Assembly (NCBI RefSeq): GCF_018687715.1
Contig: NC_056766.1
Coordinates: 16,246,001-16,310,000, forward strand
Length of the DNA: 64,000 nucleotides
DNA from: Carya illinoinensis
Lineage: Eukaryota > Streptophyta > Magnoliopsida > Fagales > Juglandaceae
Direction of reading: 5' to 3'
In this document: in pieces, positions 19,601 to 30,745 of the stretch
Layout of the letters: each line of letters starts with the position of its first letter
Numbering within the stretch: the first letter of the stretch is position 1
Notes under the pieces: generated by a model
What the model saw: the letters and a program-made list of their open reading frames with translations, nothing else
The model's database searches: none
Told to the model about the DNA's origin: nothing
Program-made: the position numbers and the translations under genes

Positions 19601-20101
19601 TGCAAGTTCAAAAAAAGTAATATCTTAATATTATTTTTGTTTTAAGATTTAAAAAAGTTTAATTGTTTGAAAGTTTGAAACTTTGTTTCTGTAGTATTTT
19701 GTTGGTCTGTAATGGTAGTTGATTTGAGAACCTTCCCCTCGTGCCAAAATTATTTTAAAAGTTTTATTTAAGAAAGTTGAAAGGACTTTAAAAGTAAAAA
19801 CTCTAGAATATGGGTGCTTTCAAATGGGATGCCAATAATAATTTTTCTACTTCCAGAAAACCGTTCAAACTCTTAGTTGGGATCTTCATTTCTGACAATG
19901 TTTTGGATCGAAGTTTCTCTGACATCCCAGGAACCGAAACCCGTCATGGCAGGTGGTTCAAGTGCTGGGTTAGATATGTGATTGAAAATCTAGTGGTGTC
20001 TGGTTTTTACTCATGAAGTTGACTTGTTACTAAGGAATAAGGGAATTGTTGTGAAGGAATTAAAGAATTCGAGAATGTTGTTCAATTATTGGGAAAGGTT
20101 T
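19601..20101. other. Spacer between the snoRNA locus and the copia element
   Basis: AT-rich. GGGTTAAGTTGAGATGAGAG near 19,578-19,600 recalls the end of a common tree MITE, but no partner end is visible. A 68-codon frame at 19,810-20,016 has no recognisable domain. Confidence 0.35.
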
Positions 20102-20106
20102 GCATG

Positions 20107-20418
20107 TATTAGAGCACATTTACCTTATGCCTCGGAGGAAGTTTCTAGTGCAATCAGCTCCAAAGCAAAGCAGAAAGGAATAACAGAATTTTCATAATGG
20201 AATAATATTGTGGAAGAGTCTAGAAATATTTCCTGTAACAGAATTCTCACAAAGGCATGCGTCGGTAGAAGTAGTCTGGCATTGTCTATAAATACTGAAA
20301 TACAAATGTAGTGCAGTAGCAAGTAAGAATCAATACAGAAATGATTTTGTGAAACTGTTAGATTGTTTGTGGCATTCTTACGAGCACCTTCTGTGCAACA
20401 CCTTTCCTTCATTCTTTA
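20107..20418 (+). repeat. 5' LTR of the copia element
   Basis: 312 bp, similar throughout to the 3' LTR at 38,655-38,980. A TATA-like CTATAAATAC lies near 20,285-20,294. Compared with the 3' LTR it lacks about 14 bp near its start. Confidence 0.88.
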
Positions 20419-20432
20419 TGGTAATTAGAGCC
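20419..20432 (+). other. Primer-binding site of the copia element
   Basis: TGGTAATTAGAGCC directly abuts the 5' LTR and resembles the TGGTATCAGAGC site complementary to initiator tRNA-Met used by plant retrotransposons. Confidence 0.75.
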
Positions 20433-20469
20433 TCAAAAGGACTCATCCGTCAGGTTTCTTCTCGTCTAC

Positions 20470-20640
20470 CATAGAACCAGAAAAATTCGCTCCACCCAAA
20501 CCAACGATCATAAACTCAGCCTCTCATCTAGTAACTTAAAAACTAACCATTGATAATTCTCAAAGGTAACCAGCTATATTCCCTTTTTCAAAGGTAACCA
20601 GCTATATTGGCTTTGTTGATGGAACTTTGATGACTTGAAT
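20470..20640 (+). pseudogene. Copia gag N-terminus (broken)
   Basis: A start-like ATAGAACCAG region is followed by codons for a Pro/Lys-rich N-terminus. After a frame change near 20,600 the motif GFVDGTL appears (near 20,610-20,630), the usual copia gag signature that follows the dimerisation segment. The similarity then stops abruptly and resumes about 11.5 kb away at 32,157. Confidence 0.6.
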
Positions 20641-21018
20641 TTAGTATATTTTATAACTTAAACTTTAAATTTTTGTCTAATTTTATTTATTTTTATTGAT
20701 TTTAGGCATTATTATTGTCATTTAAATTTTATTTCAAATTTAAAGAAAATGAAGATTCAAATTTTAGAAGCCATAGCCTAGTGACCTTTCATTTAAATGA
20801 AGATTCTATTAGAATAGAGGAATTGCTGCACCAAAAGAAACTATGATGGAGTCTTTGGCATGGTTCTTGGGCGTGGAAGTAAGTTGCCATTTGCAATTGG
20901 AGCAGCATGTAATGAGGAGCGGGTTGGGGGTTTGACTTGGTAAAAGTAGTTCACGTGGGGTCCTTTTGGATTTTATGAATCAGCATGTAATAGATTTGTT
21001 GTCACAAGGGACGTGCGA
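20641..21018. other. Unidentified sequence between the gag break and the gypsy element
   Basis: AT-rich, with a more complex part (20,820-21,018) such as CAGCATGTAATGAGGAGCGGG. It continues on the far side of the gypsy element after 30,550, so it was there before the gypsy inserted. I do not recognise it. Confidence 0.45.
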
Positions 21019-21023
21019 GACAC

Positions 21024-21650
21024 TGATAGGTCCCAAATTTACGTGATATGAAAATAAATAAAAGAAAAATATAATTACAAGCATAATTATATATTAATTT
21101 ATGTATTAATATGATGTGATTGATTAAAAAATAGATTTTATTAAAAATAATATTAATTTAAATTTTAAATATGAATAAATCAGTATTGGTATACAGATTA
21201 ATACGTGACTATATTTATATGTAGCAAAATTCATAAATAAATAGGTCTCTCTTTGAGTGAGAAAGTACTGCAAAGTTTTGGATAATACTTGATTACTTGC
21301 CTTCATTGATATCTTAAATAAGCTAAGCCATGTATAAGGAGATCGAAATAAAAGGAAAGCTGGAAATAGAACAATACCAATACGTAAACACAAAGCTTAA
21401 ATAATGGAAATAAAAGTAGCATAACTAATGACGTAAAACTTGCAGGTGACCCAGTCTTCCCCAATTTATTATCTCATTCTTCACGTGCCCATAATTCTTC
21501 TCTGCTTACACGTCGCCTGTGACTCTTTTCCTGTACATCCCACGTACAATTCTGCATGCATGTCGCATGCAACTATCTTTCCACATCCAACTTCATCCCA
21601 AGTATTTGGGATTTGGCCTAAGGGCCCTTGCCAATCGTCATGGCTTATCA
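21024..21650 (-). repeat. 3' LTR of the gypsy element
   Basis: 627 bp. It matches the right LTR except for about 180 extra AT-rich bases near 21,059-21,240, flanked by AAATAAATA on both sides, which look like a small secondary insertion. A purine-rich tract (ATGGAGGAGGTAT on the minus strand, 21,651-21,663) adjoins it as polypurine tract. Confidence 0.82.
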
Positions 21651-21751
21651 ATACCTCCTCCATTAGGTGGATCTTTGTCCTCAAGGTTCACGCCCGGAAA
21701 CCTTTCCAACAGCTATTTGGTGGGCTCCCACGTTGCTTCTTCTACTGGTAG

Positions 21752-24700
21752 TGTGACGCCCCCAAATTCCGTTTGGGATCGGACAGACATTTGAAGCGTC
21801 GAGACATGCAACACAAGGTTACCTGCCCCCGTTCATGACATATAAGATGCAATATTCCTAACATGCATCTAACAATATGCAATATTCGTAGCGGATAAAT
21901 TTTTTTCTTTAGCAATACTATGCACCAAATTGAAAATATCCCAAATGTTTAAAACATATTTCATACATAAAAATCCATTGAACAACTAAGATCACAACAC
22001 TAGTCCAAAATGGTTATGATCCAAAAAGTAGTAGAGATGCAACTCAATCGTACAAGTAGTAATTTACGTTAATTACTATATCAACATTTATGTCGCACCG
22101 TCACTTAGTCAACTGTGTCTAGTTGATCAGCTCCTGATTCTCGTTCAGGTCCTGTAACAAGATCTACCATTCGGGGGGAATAGTAGTTGGGACTACCAAA
22201 GTGAGATTTGATTACAAATCTCAGTAAGTTAAAAAAAAACTTCCACACAAGCTAATGATGCATGGATGTCAGTAAAAGCATAAATGCATAATCAAATTCA
22301 TAAGTAATTAAAGCATAACTTGGAGTACAACGTAGCATAATTCACATAACTTAAATTGAAACATGAACTGAACTTGACTTGACATGAACTTGATCTGAAA
22401 CTTGACTTAGCATGAATTTGCTTTGAAACTTGAATTAACATGAAAAATACATACTCCACAGTTGTTGTGGCCCCATGTATTTTACGTGTAAATACATACT
22501 CCACAGTTGTTGTGGCCCCATGTATTCTACGCAAACTTGACTTAACATGAAAAATACATACTCCACAGTTGTTGTGGCCCCATGTATTATACGTATAAAT
22601 ACATACTCCACAATTGTTGTGGCCCCATGTATTCTACACAAACTTGACTTAATATGAAAAATACATACTTCACAGTTGTTGTGGCCCCATGTATTCTACG
22701 TGTAAATACATACTCCACAGTTGTTGTGGCCCCATGTATTCTACGCATCACAATTGTAGTAAAATACGTACTCCACAGTTGTTGTAGCCCCATGTATTCT
22801 ACACAAACATAATGTACTCAAGATGAAACGTGACTTGAACATAACTTGAAATACATGACCAACTTGAGATAGAAACATTTCGTAACATGGCATAACATAT
22901 AATAGACAACATATTTAACATGACATACTTGCAACAGTGAATATTACATGACTTGACATACATGTAATAGATGGCATACTTAGCATGACGTACTTGTAAT
23001 GTACAGTAATACATAACAGAATATATTATGTAACAGATAAAAATTGATGAGAGAATAAATTCTCTATAATAAACAATTACGTGATAACTTGGCGTGGCAT
23101 GACATATATGATAACACACATACATACACTGTAGTTCTTTTACTTAGCACACATACACAGTAGACTACTAGTAAGTTAAAAGCTAACTTACCTCGATCTC
23201 CGCGTTTCTTATAAAACCTCAAGCGCGATCACGAGGAACTGTAATTAGTGATTCTAAAAGTTAGTACTAAATCACTAATAATTTGAAATATGGAAAAATA
23301 CTAACTTAAAGAGTAAAATTTTCATTTTACTTTCTATATGTAGGAAAATGACCGTTTTACCCATAACTTAAGGATTTTGCATACTAACTCCAAAAGTCAC
23401 CAAAATTTACATGCCTCATGTAAATTTTATCCTCAACTCAAATATCAATTTAGAAAAATTTAAAACTAATCACAACTATTAAAACTCCATAGGGCCGAAA
23501 TTCTCATATGCTATTTCTATTGATTTTTGTTTCCAACTTGTTTTGATCAACCTTTTGATCTATGACTTATAAATATGTGATCTTCAAACCAAATCATCAC
23601 ATGGTTTAAAAAGATGTCCTAAAACATATATAAGCTTCTAATTCAAGATCACATGGTTAAAAATTAACCAAAACATAAATTTAGCCAAGAACATCCACAC
23701 TTTGGCTTATCTGAATATCTCTTTACATAAAATTTCATATCTTTGAAACTAACATCAAATATCTTCAAAATAATAATATAACATGTATATAAGATGGTTA
23801 GGATCCTCCAATAAAATTATCAAAGTCATTAGAATAGGTTTAGACCACCAAAGAGTTAAACTTTCTCAAAATAGAAACTGTTTTTCTTCTTCCAGTTTCT
23901 AAGTTTCTAAATCTAAGCAAATATTTCATCAAAACCTTCAATCATGCAAAAATCCTCAACCAATAGTCATATATACATGTTAACAATACTCCATAAAAAT
24001 TTCGGACCAATATCTATCCATTAGCTCGGTCAAAAACTCCAAACTATAACATATTCTCCAGTTTATCTCCCAGAATGACCTTTCTATAGTTTACACAATA
24101 TTTGACTGATCAAATGATCTTCAAATGGGGCAAATAAGATATCCATGTAAACTAGACTCAAAAAGGAACAACTTATATGAAGGAGACTTTATGATAAAAC
24201 ACTTACAACAGCTTCGAAATGGGCATGCAAAAGAACTCCTAAAAGCTGTCCGAGAGAGAATGTTTGATATTCTTTTAAAGAAACGTGTAAATGAAGATAA
24301 GTTCGTGGGTGATGGCTGGAGATGCTTATGGAAGAGATAAGGGAGATGATAAGGCTGGAGTTGAGAGTTGAGTGTGGTTTTCTCCTACCCAAAATATCTA
24401 TAAAATATTATCTCAAAATATTCTATCCAATAGTATCTATAAAAATCAGCTCAATATATTTTCCAAATGTGGAGTAGACTTGGAAGAGTAAGGTGGCTAA
24501 AATCTTTCTATGTGTATTTTAAATCTCTATTCTTAAGATATTTTCCAAATGTGTATTTTGCTTAGGTGTCATGATCTCACACCTTGATTTCCTTCACAAT
24601 TCCATCTAATGGTTTCTCTTTGTGCCAAGTATCTAATACTATTCATTATGTGTGGTTAAGATCTTGCTAAGTGTCCAAATAAAATATCGCTATCCTAATT

Positions 24701-25031
24701 TGGACATTTCACACTATGATTTTGAAAACACTGCGCTCAGTACATTTACCGAGGTTACTATTCACTCCAAAAATAAACGTAATAAACTTAGTACTGAAAA
24801 ATTCTAAATATTCAATTAAGCCTAGTGGTGTAGTCTATAATGTATTCTGACACTTTTAACTATCTCAAATAATTAAAATCGCATTTCTGGCACAATAGTG
24901 AGTGATAACACTAACTATGTTGACAGGCTAAAATTTATGCGATTAGTCGATTCGTGTAAACTTACAGAGTTTTCACGAGGTTCCTAAAGTCAATAGAAAT
25001 TCCTTAATTGAATTTCTAGCGGGCTGTTACA
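21752..25031. mobile_element. 3.3-kb solo LTR (Tekay-like) inside the gypsy chromodomain
   Basis: The 3,280-bp block begins TGTGACGCCCCCAAATTCCG, ends GGGCTGTTACA, and is flanked by the 5-bp duplication GGTAG (21,747-21,751 and 25,032-25,036). No protein-coding domain lies inside, so it is a solo LTR. The TGTGACGCCCCCAAAT start and the >3-kb length are typical of Tekay/Del chromovirus LTRs. The chromodomain reading of the host element (WEEATWE-type motif) continues on the other side once the block and one TSD are removed. Confidence 0.85.
22430..22800. repeat. Two-tier minisatellite in the solo LTR
   Basis: Seven copies of a core ATACTCCACAGTTGTTGTGG followed by CCCCATGTATT lie at spacings 45, 62, 45, 62, 45 and 58 bp, giving a ~107-bp higher-order unit made of two cores and one AAACTTGACTTAA-type spacer. 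Confidence 0.88.
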
Positions 25032-25036
25032 GGTAG

Positions 25037-25620
25037 AGTTTCCCAATGGACCAAACTCTCTTCGATAATCTAGGCTCGTTTTATCCAGCGGTGATCCAGT
25101 ATAGCACGTGGTTTCATTATGACTATTCCATCGTCAGTGAATGGTGGCAACTCTTTGCTAGGCGTCACCCCATTTTCTTTGTTAGTGTTGTACCGTTTGA
25201 GTAAGAATACGTGAAATATGGGATGAACGCGCAACCCGTCTAGTAAGCGGAGCTTGTATGCGACCAAACCAATTTTCTCCAAGATTTCGTAGGGCCCATA
25301 GAAACGGCTGGCTAATTTCTGGTGAACTCTTTTGAAAACGGTTTGCTAGCAGTACGGATGTAGCCTTAGAAGCACTAACTCTCCAACCTCGAACGACACA
25401 TCACGTTGTTTTTGATCTGCTAATTGTTTCATTCGATTAACTTAGCGTGCAAGGTTGGCCTTGAGTTGTTGGAGTAATTCATCCCTGTTTCGTAGTTGCT
25501 GATCAACTTCATGCACTGGTGAGAGGCCCTCGCTGTACGAAGGAATGGTGGGTGGCAATCTACCATATAGTGCTTGAAAAGGGGTCATTCCCGTGGAGAT
25601 GTGGTAAGTGGTATTGTACT
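25037..25620 (-). pseudogene. Gypsy integrase C-terminus and chromodomain (interrupted)
   Basis: On the minus strand VGELVLLRLHPY near 25,360 and KLASRFYGPYEILEKIGLVA near 25,270-25,310 are the integrase C-terminal (GPY/F) module, followed by VHPIFHVFLLKRY (near 25,200) and ILDHRWIKRA (near 25,075-25,105), the lead-in to the chromodomain. The solo LTR interrupts the chromodomain, whose end (VEEATWEPT, then LLERFPGVNLEDK after a stop) lies at 21,664-21,751. In chromoviruses this region tethers integration complexes to particular chromatin. Confidence 0.78.
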
Positions 25621-26300
25621 AGTATTCAGCCCAAGGTAAGTAGAAGTTCCATTTGCGTGGCCACTGGTGTACAAAGCATCTGAGATACTGTTCGACACAT
25701 CGGTTGCCGACTTCCGATTGTCCATCAGTCTGTAGGTGATACGCGGAGCTGAGTTGCAGTTTGGAGCCCGACATCTTGAAGAACTCTTGCCAGAAGTTGC
25801 TCACAAAAATTGGGTTGCGGTCACTAACGATTGATCTGGGCATCCTGTGTAGCTTAACAACACCTTCCAAAAATTTTTCTGCGACACCTTTAGTCGTAAA
25901 GGGATGGCTTGAAGTAAGGAAATGGGCTGACTTACTGAGCCTATCGACGACTACCATGATGGTATCCTTGCCCTGTGAAATCGGTAACCCTTCAATAAAA
26001 TCCATCGTGATGTCATCCCATACTTGATATGGAATGGGCAATAGTTGTAGGAGTCCCTGTTGGTGCCAAGGTTTTAGCCTTTGTCTTATGGCACACTATG
26101 CAGCCCTTGACGTACTCCTGGACCGATTTGAGCATCTCCGACCAATAAAATTGTTGCCCCAATTTTTTGTATGTGCGCAGTACGCCTGAGTGTCTGCCCG
26201 TCTTGGTGTCATGCATCTCGTGCATTAGCTTGGAACGTAAAGTAGGATTGGCTAGTACGATGACCCTTTCTTTGTAACGTAGTAGACCATTGCGCCACAC
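25619..26300 (-). pseudogene. Gypsy integrase (zinc-binding and catalytic core, broken)
   Basis: The HHCC zinc-binding part reads HDTKTGRHSGVLRTYKKL followed by GCIVCHKTK (26,220-26,070). After a frame overlap near 26,040-26,013, the catalytic core gives WDDITMDFIEGLPISQGKD and VVVDRLSKSAHF (26,025-25,920), then SDRNPIFVSNFWQEFF (near 25,815-25,770). The D,D(35)E pattern is visible as DFIEGLP, SDR and DGQSEV (25,700). It would insert the cDNA into the genome. A frameshift and a stop at 25,619 disrupt it. Confidence 0.82.
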
Positions 26301-26600
26301 ATAATGGCTGTTGGGCTAGTCCGCAACTACCTGGCTCATGTTCTGAATATAGGGATCCTCCTTTGCAGCTCGCTTGATTTCCTCCCATAAGTTAACCTGA
26401 GAAATGAAGATTTTGTGCAGAACCGGGCTACCTTGTTTTCTTGAAAGGGCGTCGGCTGCCGAATTCTCACGTCCCGGACAGTAAGTGATCTCGTAGTCAT
26501 AGCCTAAGAGTTTGGCTACCTAGTTTTGCTGTTCAGGCGTGGAGATGTGTTGTTCCAAAAAACATTTTAGGGTTCTTTGATATGTCTGAATATAGAATTT

Positions 26601-27521
26601 TTAGCCTAGGAGATAAGGCTGCCATAGTCGTATTGCTTCCACGATTGCTAGCATCTCTTTGGCATAGGTGGACCACGATTTTTTTGCTACCTCTAGGGCC
26701 CGACTTATGAAAGCTACTGGTTTACCTTGTTGGGACAACACTGCTCCAATCCCATCTCCTGATGCATCGGTTTTGATAGTGAAGGTGTCGTTGAAGTTGG
26801 GCATTGCTAACGTTGGTGTGGTGGTCATGGCTTTTTTGAGAGTCAGAAAAGCATCCTCTGCTTCCTTGTGCCACCTGAATTTGCCTTTCTTAAGGAGGTT
26901 GGTGAGGGCCCATGCTATAATGCCATAATTTTTGACAAACTTCCGGTAATATCCTATCAACCCTAAAAATCCACCTAGCTCAGTAATGTTAGTAGGTCGG
27001 GGCCATGCTACCATCGCTACAATCTTACTGTCGTCTACTTTCACTCCTTGACAGGTGACTATGTGCCCTAAATACTCGAGCTCTTGTTGCCTGAAAGCAC
27101 ACTTGCTAGCCTTGACAAAGAACTGTTGCTGCTTCAATATGGCCAAAGTCTGTTTTACATGCACCAAATGCTTGTCCCAAGTCAGACTATAAACTAATAT
27201 ATCATCGAAGAAAACTAGTATGAATTTTCTAAGATGAGGGCGAAATATAGAGTTCATAATAGCTTGAAAGGTAGAAGGTGCATTACACAGGCCAAATGAC
27301 ATAACCAAATATTCGTAATGTTCGTTATGAGTACAGAAAGCATTTTTAGGAATATTTGGGGGATTTACTCGTACCTGATGGTACCCAGCTCTCAGATCTA
27401 GCTTGGTGAAATACGAAGCACCATAGAGTTCATCCAACATATCCTCCACCGTGGGAATGGGAAAGCGATCCTTCACAGTGGCAGCATTGAGTGCCCGATA
27501 ATCTGTGCAAAAAAGTTTCAA
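26601..27521 (-). pseudogene. Gypsy reverse transcriptase and RNase H (306-codon open part)
   Basis: An uninterrupted 306-codon frame begins at the DYRALN motif (residues 7-12). It continues through FTKLDLRAGYHQVRV (residues 38-52) and SFGLCNAPSTFQ (75-86), and reaches the active site VFFDDILVY at residues 103-111 with both catalytic aspartates. The RNase H start FTIKTDASGDGIGAVLSQQG follows. A stop just after LWQPYLLG truncates RNase H, whose degraded remainder, including an ADALSRK motif, extends to about 26,435. The enzyme copies element RNA into DNA in virus-like particles. This is the least damaged part of the element. Confidence 0.85.
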
Positions 27522-28090
27522 TCCTTCTTCTTCACTGATAGTACTGGTGATGAAAACGGGCTTGTACTAGGTCGGATGAGGCCTGCATTTAACATATCGT
27601 GAACTTATTTCTCGATCTCCTCCTTTTGATAGTATGCATATCAGTACAATTGGACGTTAATCGGCTTGGTTCCATCTTTGAGCGAGATGCAGTGATCAAC
27701 TTCTCGGGTGGGGGGTAGACTCGAAGGTTCTTGGAATAATTCCAAAAATTCTTGTAATAGTTTCTGCATGTCCGGATGCATTTTTCTGTTTGACTCCTGG
27801 GCACCGAGGGATAGGCATATTGTGAAAATGAAATGGCCCTGGCGAGCCTCCTTTGAAAGCTCCTTGAATGATGCGGCTTGAATAACTTCACCGTTGGTCC
27901 CTTGTAACCGCCTGATCTAGTTCTCCCAAAGAAACTCCATGGTTAACTGCTTCCAGTTGCAAACCACGGATCCTAGCATTTCCGGCCATTGAATTCCCAT
28001 AACTAGATCCAACCCTGTCAGAGGAAGAGAGTAAAGAGTTAAAGAGAAAAGTGTGCCTCGGAGGTCCACTCGCACCTCGTCAAATTGCCC
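27522..28090 (-). pseudogene. Gypsy protease-RT linker (degraded)
   Basis: Frames are broken, but the expected chromovirus order places the end of the protease and the start of RT here. Short matches such as EKLITASRSKMEP-like residues occur. It holds at least three stops and nothing else is recognisable. Confidence 0.5.
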
Positions 28091-29288
28091 CTAGCATTTT
28101 AGTTTGCCTCCATCAGCTGTCCGCACGGTGAATCTCTCGGTTGGCACTACTTGCAACCTCAGTTCATTGGCCAACCTCTCACTAATAAAGTTGTGAGTTG
28201 ACCCACTGTCTATGAGTACGATGATTTCGTGGGAACCGATCTTGGTAGCTACACGCATGGTTTCAGGCGCGGACCATCTCGTTACTGTATGCAATGTAAT
28301 CTCTAGTTCGCGGGGCTCCTCTTGGTTTTCTTCCGCTTGTTGTCCTTCTGTGACGTCGTTGCAGAATACATTGTTGCTATCCTTACGTCCCTCCAACATA
28401 AGTATATGTGGCCCTTGACATTTATGTCTGGCAGTAAACCGTTCATTACAATTAAAGCATAAACCTTGGAGATGTCGTCGTTGCATTTCTTCCCAACTCA
28501 ATCGCCAGACAGGTGTTGTGGGTGCTGCACGATTTGTTGGCAGAAGAGCTAGGGGAGTTTGCACTGGTGGTGCAGGTCGAGTGACCCTCCTTTTGTCTCA
28601 TTAGTTGGTCATCTCTCATCCGTGCGAAGTGAATAGCGTCTTTCAATGTCTGCGGTTTAAACATGCAGATCTCGTCGGATATCTTAGTGTTTAAACCACC
28701 CATGAAGGTTCCAACAAGAGCCTTTTGCGTCCAGCCGGTGACTTGATTGCCTAATTGTTCAAATTCCCATAGGGAACCAATCTGCTTGATCCGTGATAGA
28801 GCTTCATCAAAATCCTCGCAATCCGAAGGTCCAAAATGCGCCCAAAGTTGATCTTCAAAACCTACCCATGAGAGAACTCGTCCTTCTTCTTGGAACGTCC
28901 TGTGGATCCATTGTCACCATTGATTGGTCTCTCCTTCCAAGTGATAAGAGACCAAAGAAACCTTCTGGTTATCTGGAGTGTTTTGGAATTCAAAGAATCG
29001 GTTCACACGATTGAACCACTCCGTCGGGTCATCTCCAAAGAATCGAGGAAACTTCAGTTTTGCTGTTTTGGAGGATATGACAAGCCGTCCCCCATTGTGG
29101 CCTTCACGGTATTGGTTACCATGATTTGGTGGCTCCTGATCTGCAAGGAATACATTAGAGAGACGGTTAAGAGTCTCTTCCAAATGTCGTAGCCTATCCG
29201 CCACGCCGAGCTCCATCCGGTGGAGCCCATCTTGCACTTCACCGAGCCCAGCCTCCAACAGTTCAATACGCTCTTTATTGGTTCCCAT
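28091..29288 (-). pseudogene. Gypsy gag with zinc knuckle and aspartic protease (broken)
   Basis: A start at 29,288 opens MGTNKERIELLEAGLGEVQD with a coiled-coil-like N-terminus, then KLKFPRFFGDDPTEWFNRVN (capsid-type gag block). A stop interrupts near 28,914, the reading resumes as FMGGLNTKISDEICMFKPQT, then a zinc knuckle CFNCNERFTARHKC (near 28,459-28,418, CX2CX7HXC). The protease active site LIDSGSTHNF lies near 28,216-28,187 (Asp at 28,210-28,208). Gag coats the RNA and the protease matures the polyprotein. At least two stops or frameshifts are present. Confidence 0.82.
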
Positions 29289-29293
29289 AGTAA

Positions 29294-29310
29294 CCTAGCT
29301 CTGAGTCCAA
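29294..29310 (-). other. Primer-binding site of the gypsy element
   Basis: TTGGACTCAGAGCTAGG on the minus strand directly follows the 5' LTR and resembles the tRNA-Met-type site TGGTATCAGAGC. Confidence 0.65.
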
Positions 29311-30544
29311 TGATAGGTCCCAAACTCACGTAATATGAAAATAAATAAATGGGTTTCTCTTCGGATGAGAAAGTACCGCAAAGTTCTGGATAACAATTGA
29401 TTACTTGCCTTCATTGATATCTTACAGCTGCTTTAAATAAGCCAAGCCATGTACAAGGAAACCGAAATAAAATGAAAGCTGGAAACAGAACAATACCAAT
29501 ACGTAAACACAAAGCGTAACTAACAGAAATAAAAGTAGCATAACTGTGATAAATGTGTCAACTATTTTTATACTCAACTTGTTACTAACTGATGTTCATG
29601 CAGAAATTAAATTCATGTTGATATTCAGCAGCTCTTATATGTTAAATGAAGTAATGAGGACATGCAGTGAATTAAACGACACACCTGCAGTGCATTACAC
29701 GACACACAAGCAGTGCACTAAACGGTGCCATCTCAATTAAAGGATGTGAATGCAGGAGAGTCATCCGATTGATCTCTGCTTCATGTATATATATATATAA
29801 ATGTTCTTCGAGTTAGGGTTAAGGGAGAAGATTCTGTACAGTGTGGCCGTCAGAGAGTTTGTGAGTGAATCTGTGAGGTAGAGAGAACTAGGGTTTGTTG
29901 AGGGAAAAGGAGAGCCAAATCTTGTGGCTTCTCTTGGCTCGATATTAGTTCAATCTTGTACAATGGCACATTGGCTTTGCAGATTCATCAATAAAATGAT
30001 CTCTGAGGCTGTTCTTGTCGTGGACATAGGCCATTAGGGCCGAACCACGTAATCCCTGTTTGTATCTTTTGTTTCCTTATTCCTTGCATATTTCTTGTTG
30101 TTTTATAGATTTATTTTGCCTATCTTGTTATCTTGTTATCATTATCTTATCATATTGTAGTTCTCGATTGGGTTTCGATGTTGAATCTATTTTATCATAT
30201 TGAAATTCTTGATTGGGTTTCTGTGTTGGGATCCTTGAGTTCAATAAGTATTCAGGTTCAAATCATAACAATAACTAATGACGTAAAACTTGCAACCGCA
30301 ATGCCAGTGACCCAGTCTTGCATGTGACCCAGTCTTCCCAGTTTATTATCTCATTCTTCACGTGCCCATAATTCTTCTCTGCCTGCACGTCCCCTGTGAC
30401 TCTACGTCGCCTGTGACTCTTTTCACATATGTCTCATGTACAATTCTGCATGCTTGTCTCATGCAATTATCTTTCCACATCCAACTTCGTCCTAAGTATT
30501 TGGGATTTGGCCTAAGGGCCATTGCCGACCGTTGTGGCTTATCA
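29311..30544 (-). repeat. 5' LTR of the gypsy element, split by a solo LTR
   Basis: Plus-strand parts 29,311-29,544 and 30,271-30,544 match the left LTR. The right part contains an extra ~35-bp duplication of GTGACCCAGTCTT and a second short one of CGCCTGTGACTC. The middle is the ATAAC-flanked insert. Confidence 0.82.
29545..30270. mobile_element. 726-bp solo LTR inside the gypsy LTR
   Basis: The block starts TGTGATAAATGTGTCAAC, ends CAAATCATAACA, and is flanked by the perfect 5-bp duplication ATAAC (29,540-29,544 and 30,271-30,275). It holds a TATA-like TATATATATATAAATG near 29,786 and an AATAAAATG poly-A-like signal near 29,989, as expected of an LTR promoter and terminator. No coding part is present. 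The family (copia or gypsy) is not resolved. Confidence 0.82.
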
Positions 30545-30549
30545 GACAC

Positions 30550-30745
30550 ACGTTGGGATTTTGGTTTTGACTTGGCAAGGCATCAAATGAGGGATGCAAG
30601 TAGCTGGCACAAACGAAATAAACACGTAGAAGGGTCATAAGTGTTTGGGGATTTTTTTTTTTTTGGATGGACTTTATTGATGAAAAGAAGAGAGGACGCT
30701 GTGATTGCAAGGATGATGTTGCAACTGCGAGGCTTATCTTTTTTG
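30550..30745. other. Unidentified sequence right of the gypsy element
   Basis: This continues the 20,641-21,018 sequence across the gypsy insertion. It includes GACTTGGCAAGGCATCAAATG and a T-tract near 30,647-30,664. I do not recognise it. Confidence 0.4.

Larger units (their letters stand above)
21024..30544 (-). mobile_element. Ty3/gypsy chromodomain retrotransposon, minus strand, inserted in the copia element
   Basis: Both LTRs read TGATAGGTCCCAAA to GGCTTATCA on the plus strand, and the element is bounded by the 5-bp duplication GACAC (21,019-21,023 and 30,545-30,549). Internal coding runs right to left: gag with zinc knuckle, aspartic protease, RT, RNase H, integrase and a C-terminal chromodomain-like segment. 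The chromodomain and the CX2CX7HXC knuckle suggest a chromovirus, probably of the Reina type. Two solo LTRs have inserted into it later. The internal region without insertions is about 4.4 kb, close to a normal compact chromovirus. Several in-frame stops make it inactive. Confidence 0.88.

Noticed and set aside
22298..22793. Repeated minus-strand proteins with HGATTTVEYVF
   Set aside because: They are readings of the minisatellite inside a solo LTR, with no independent support.
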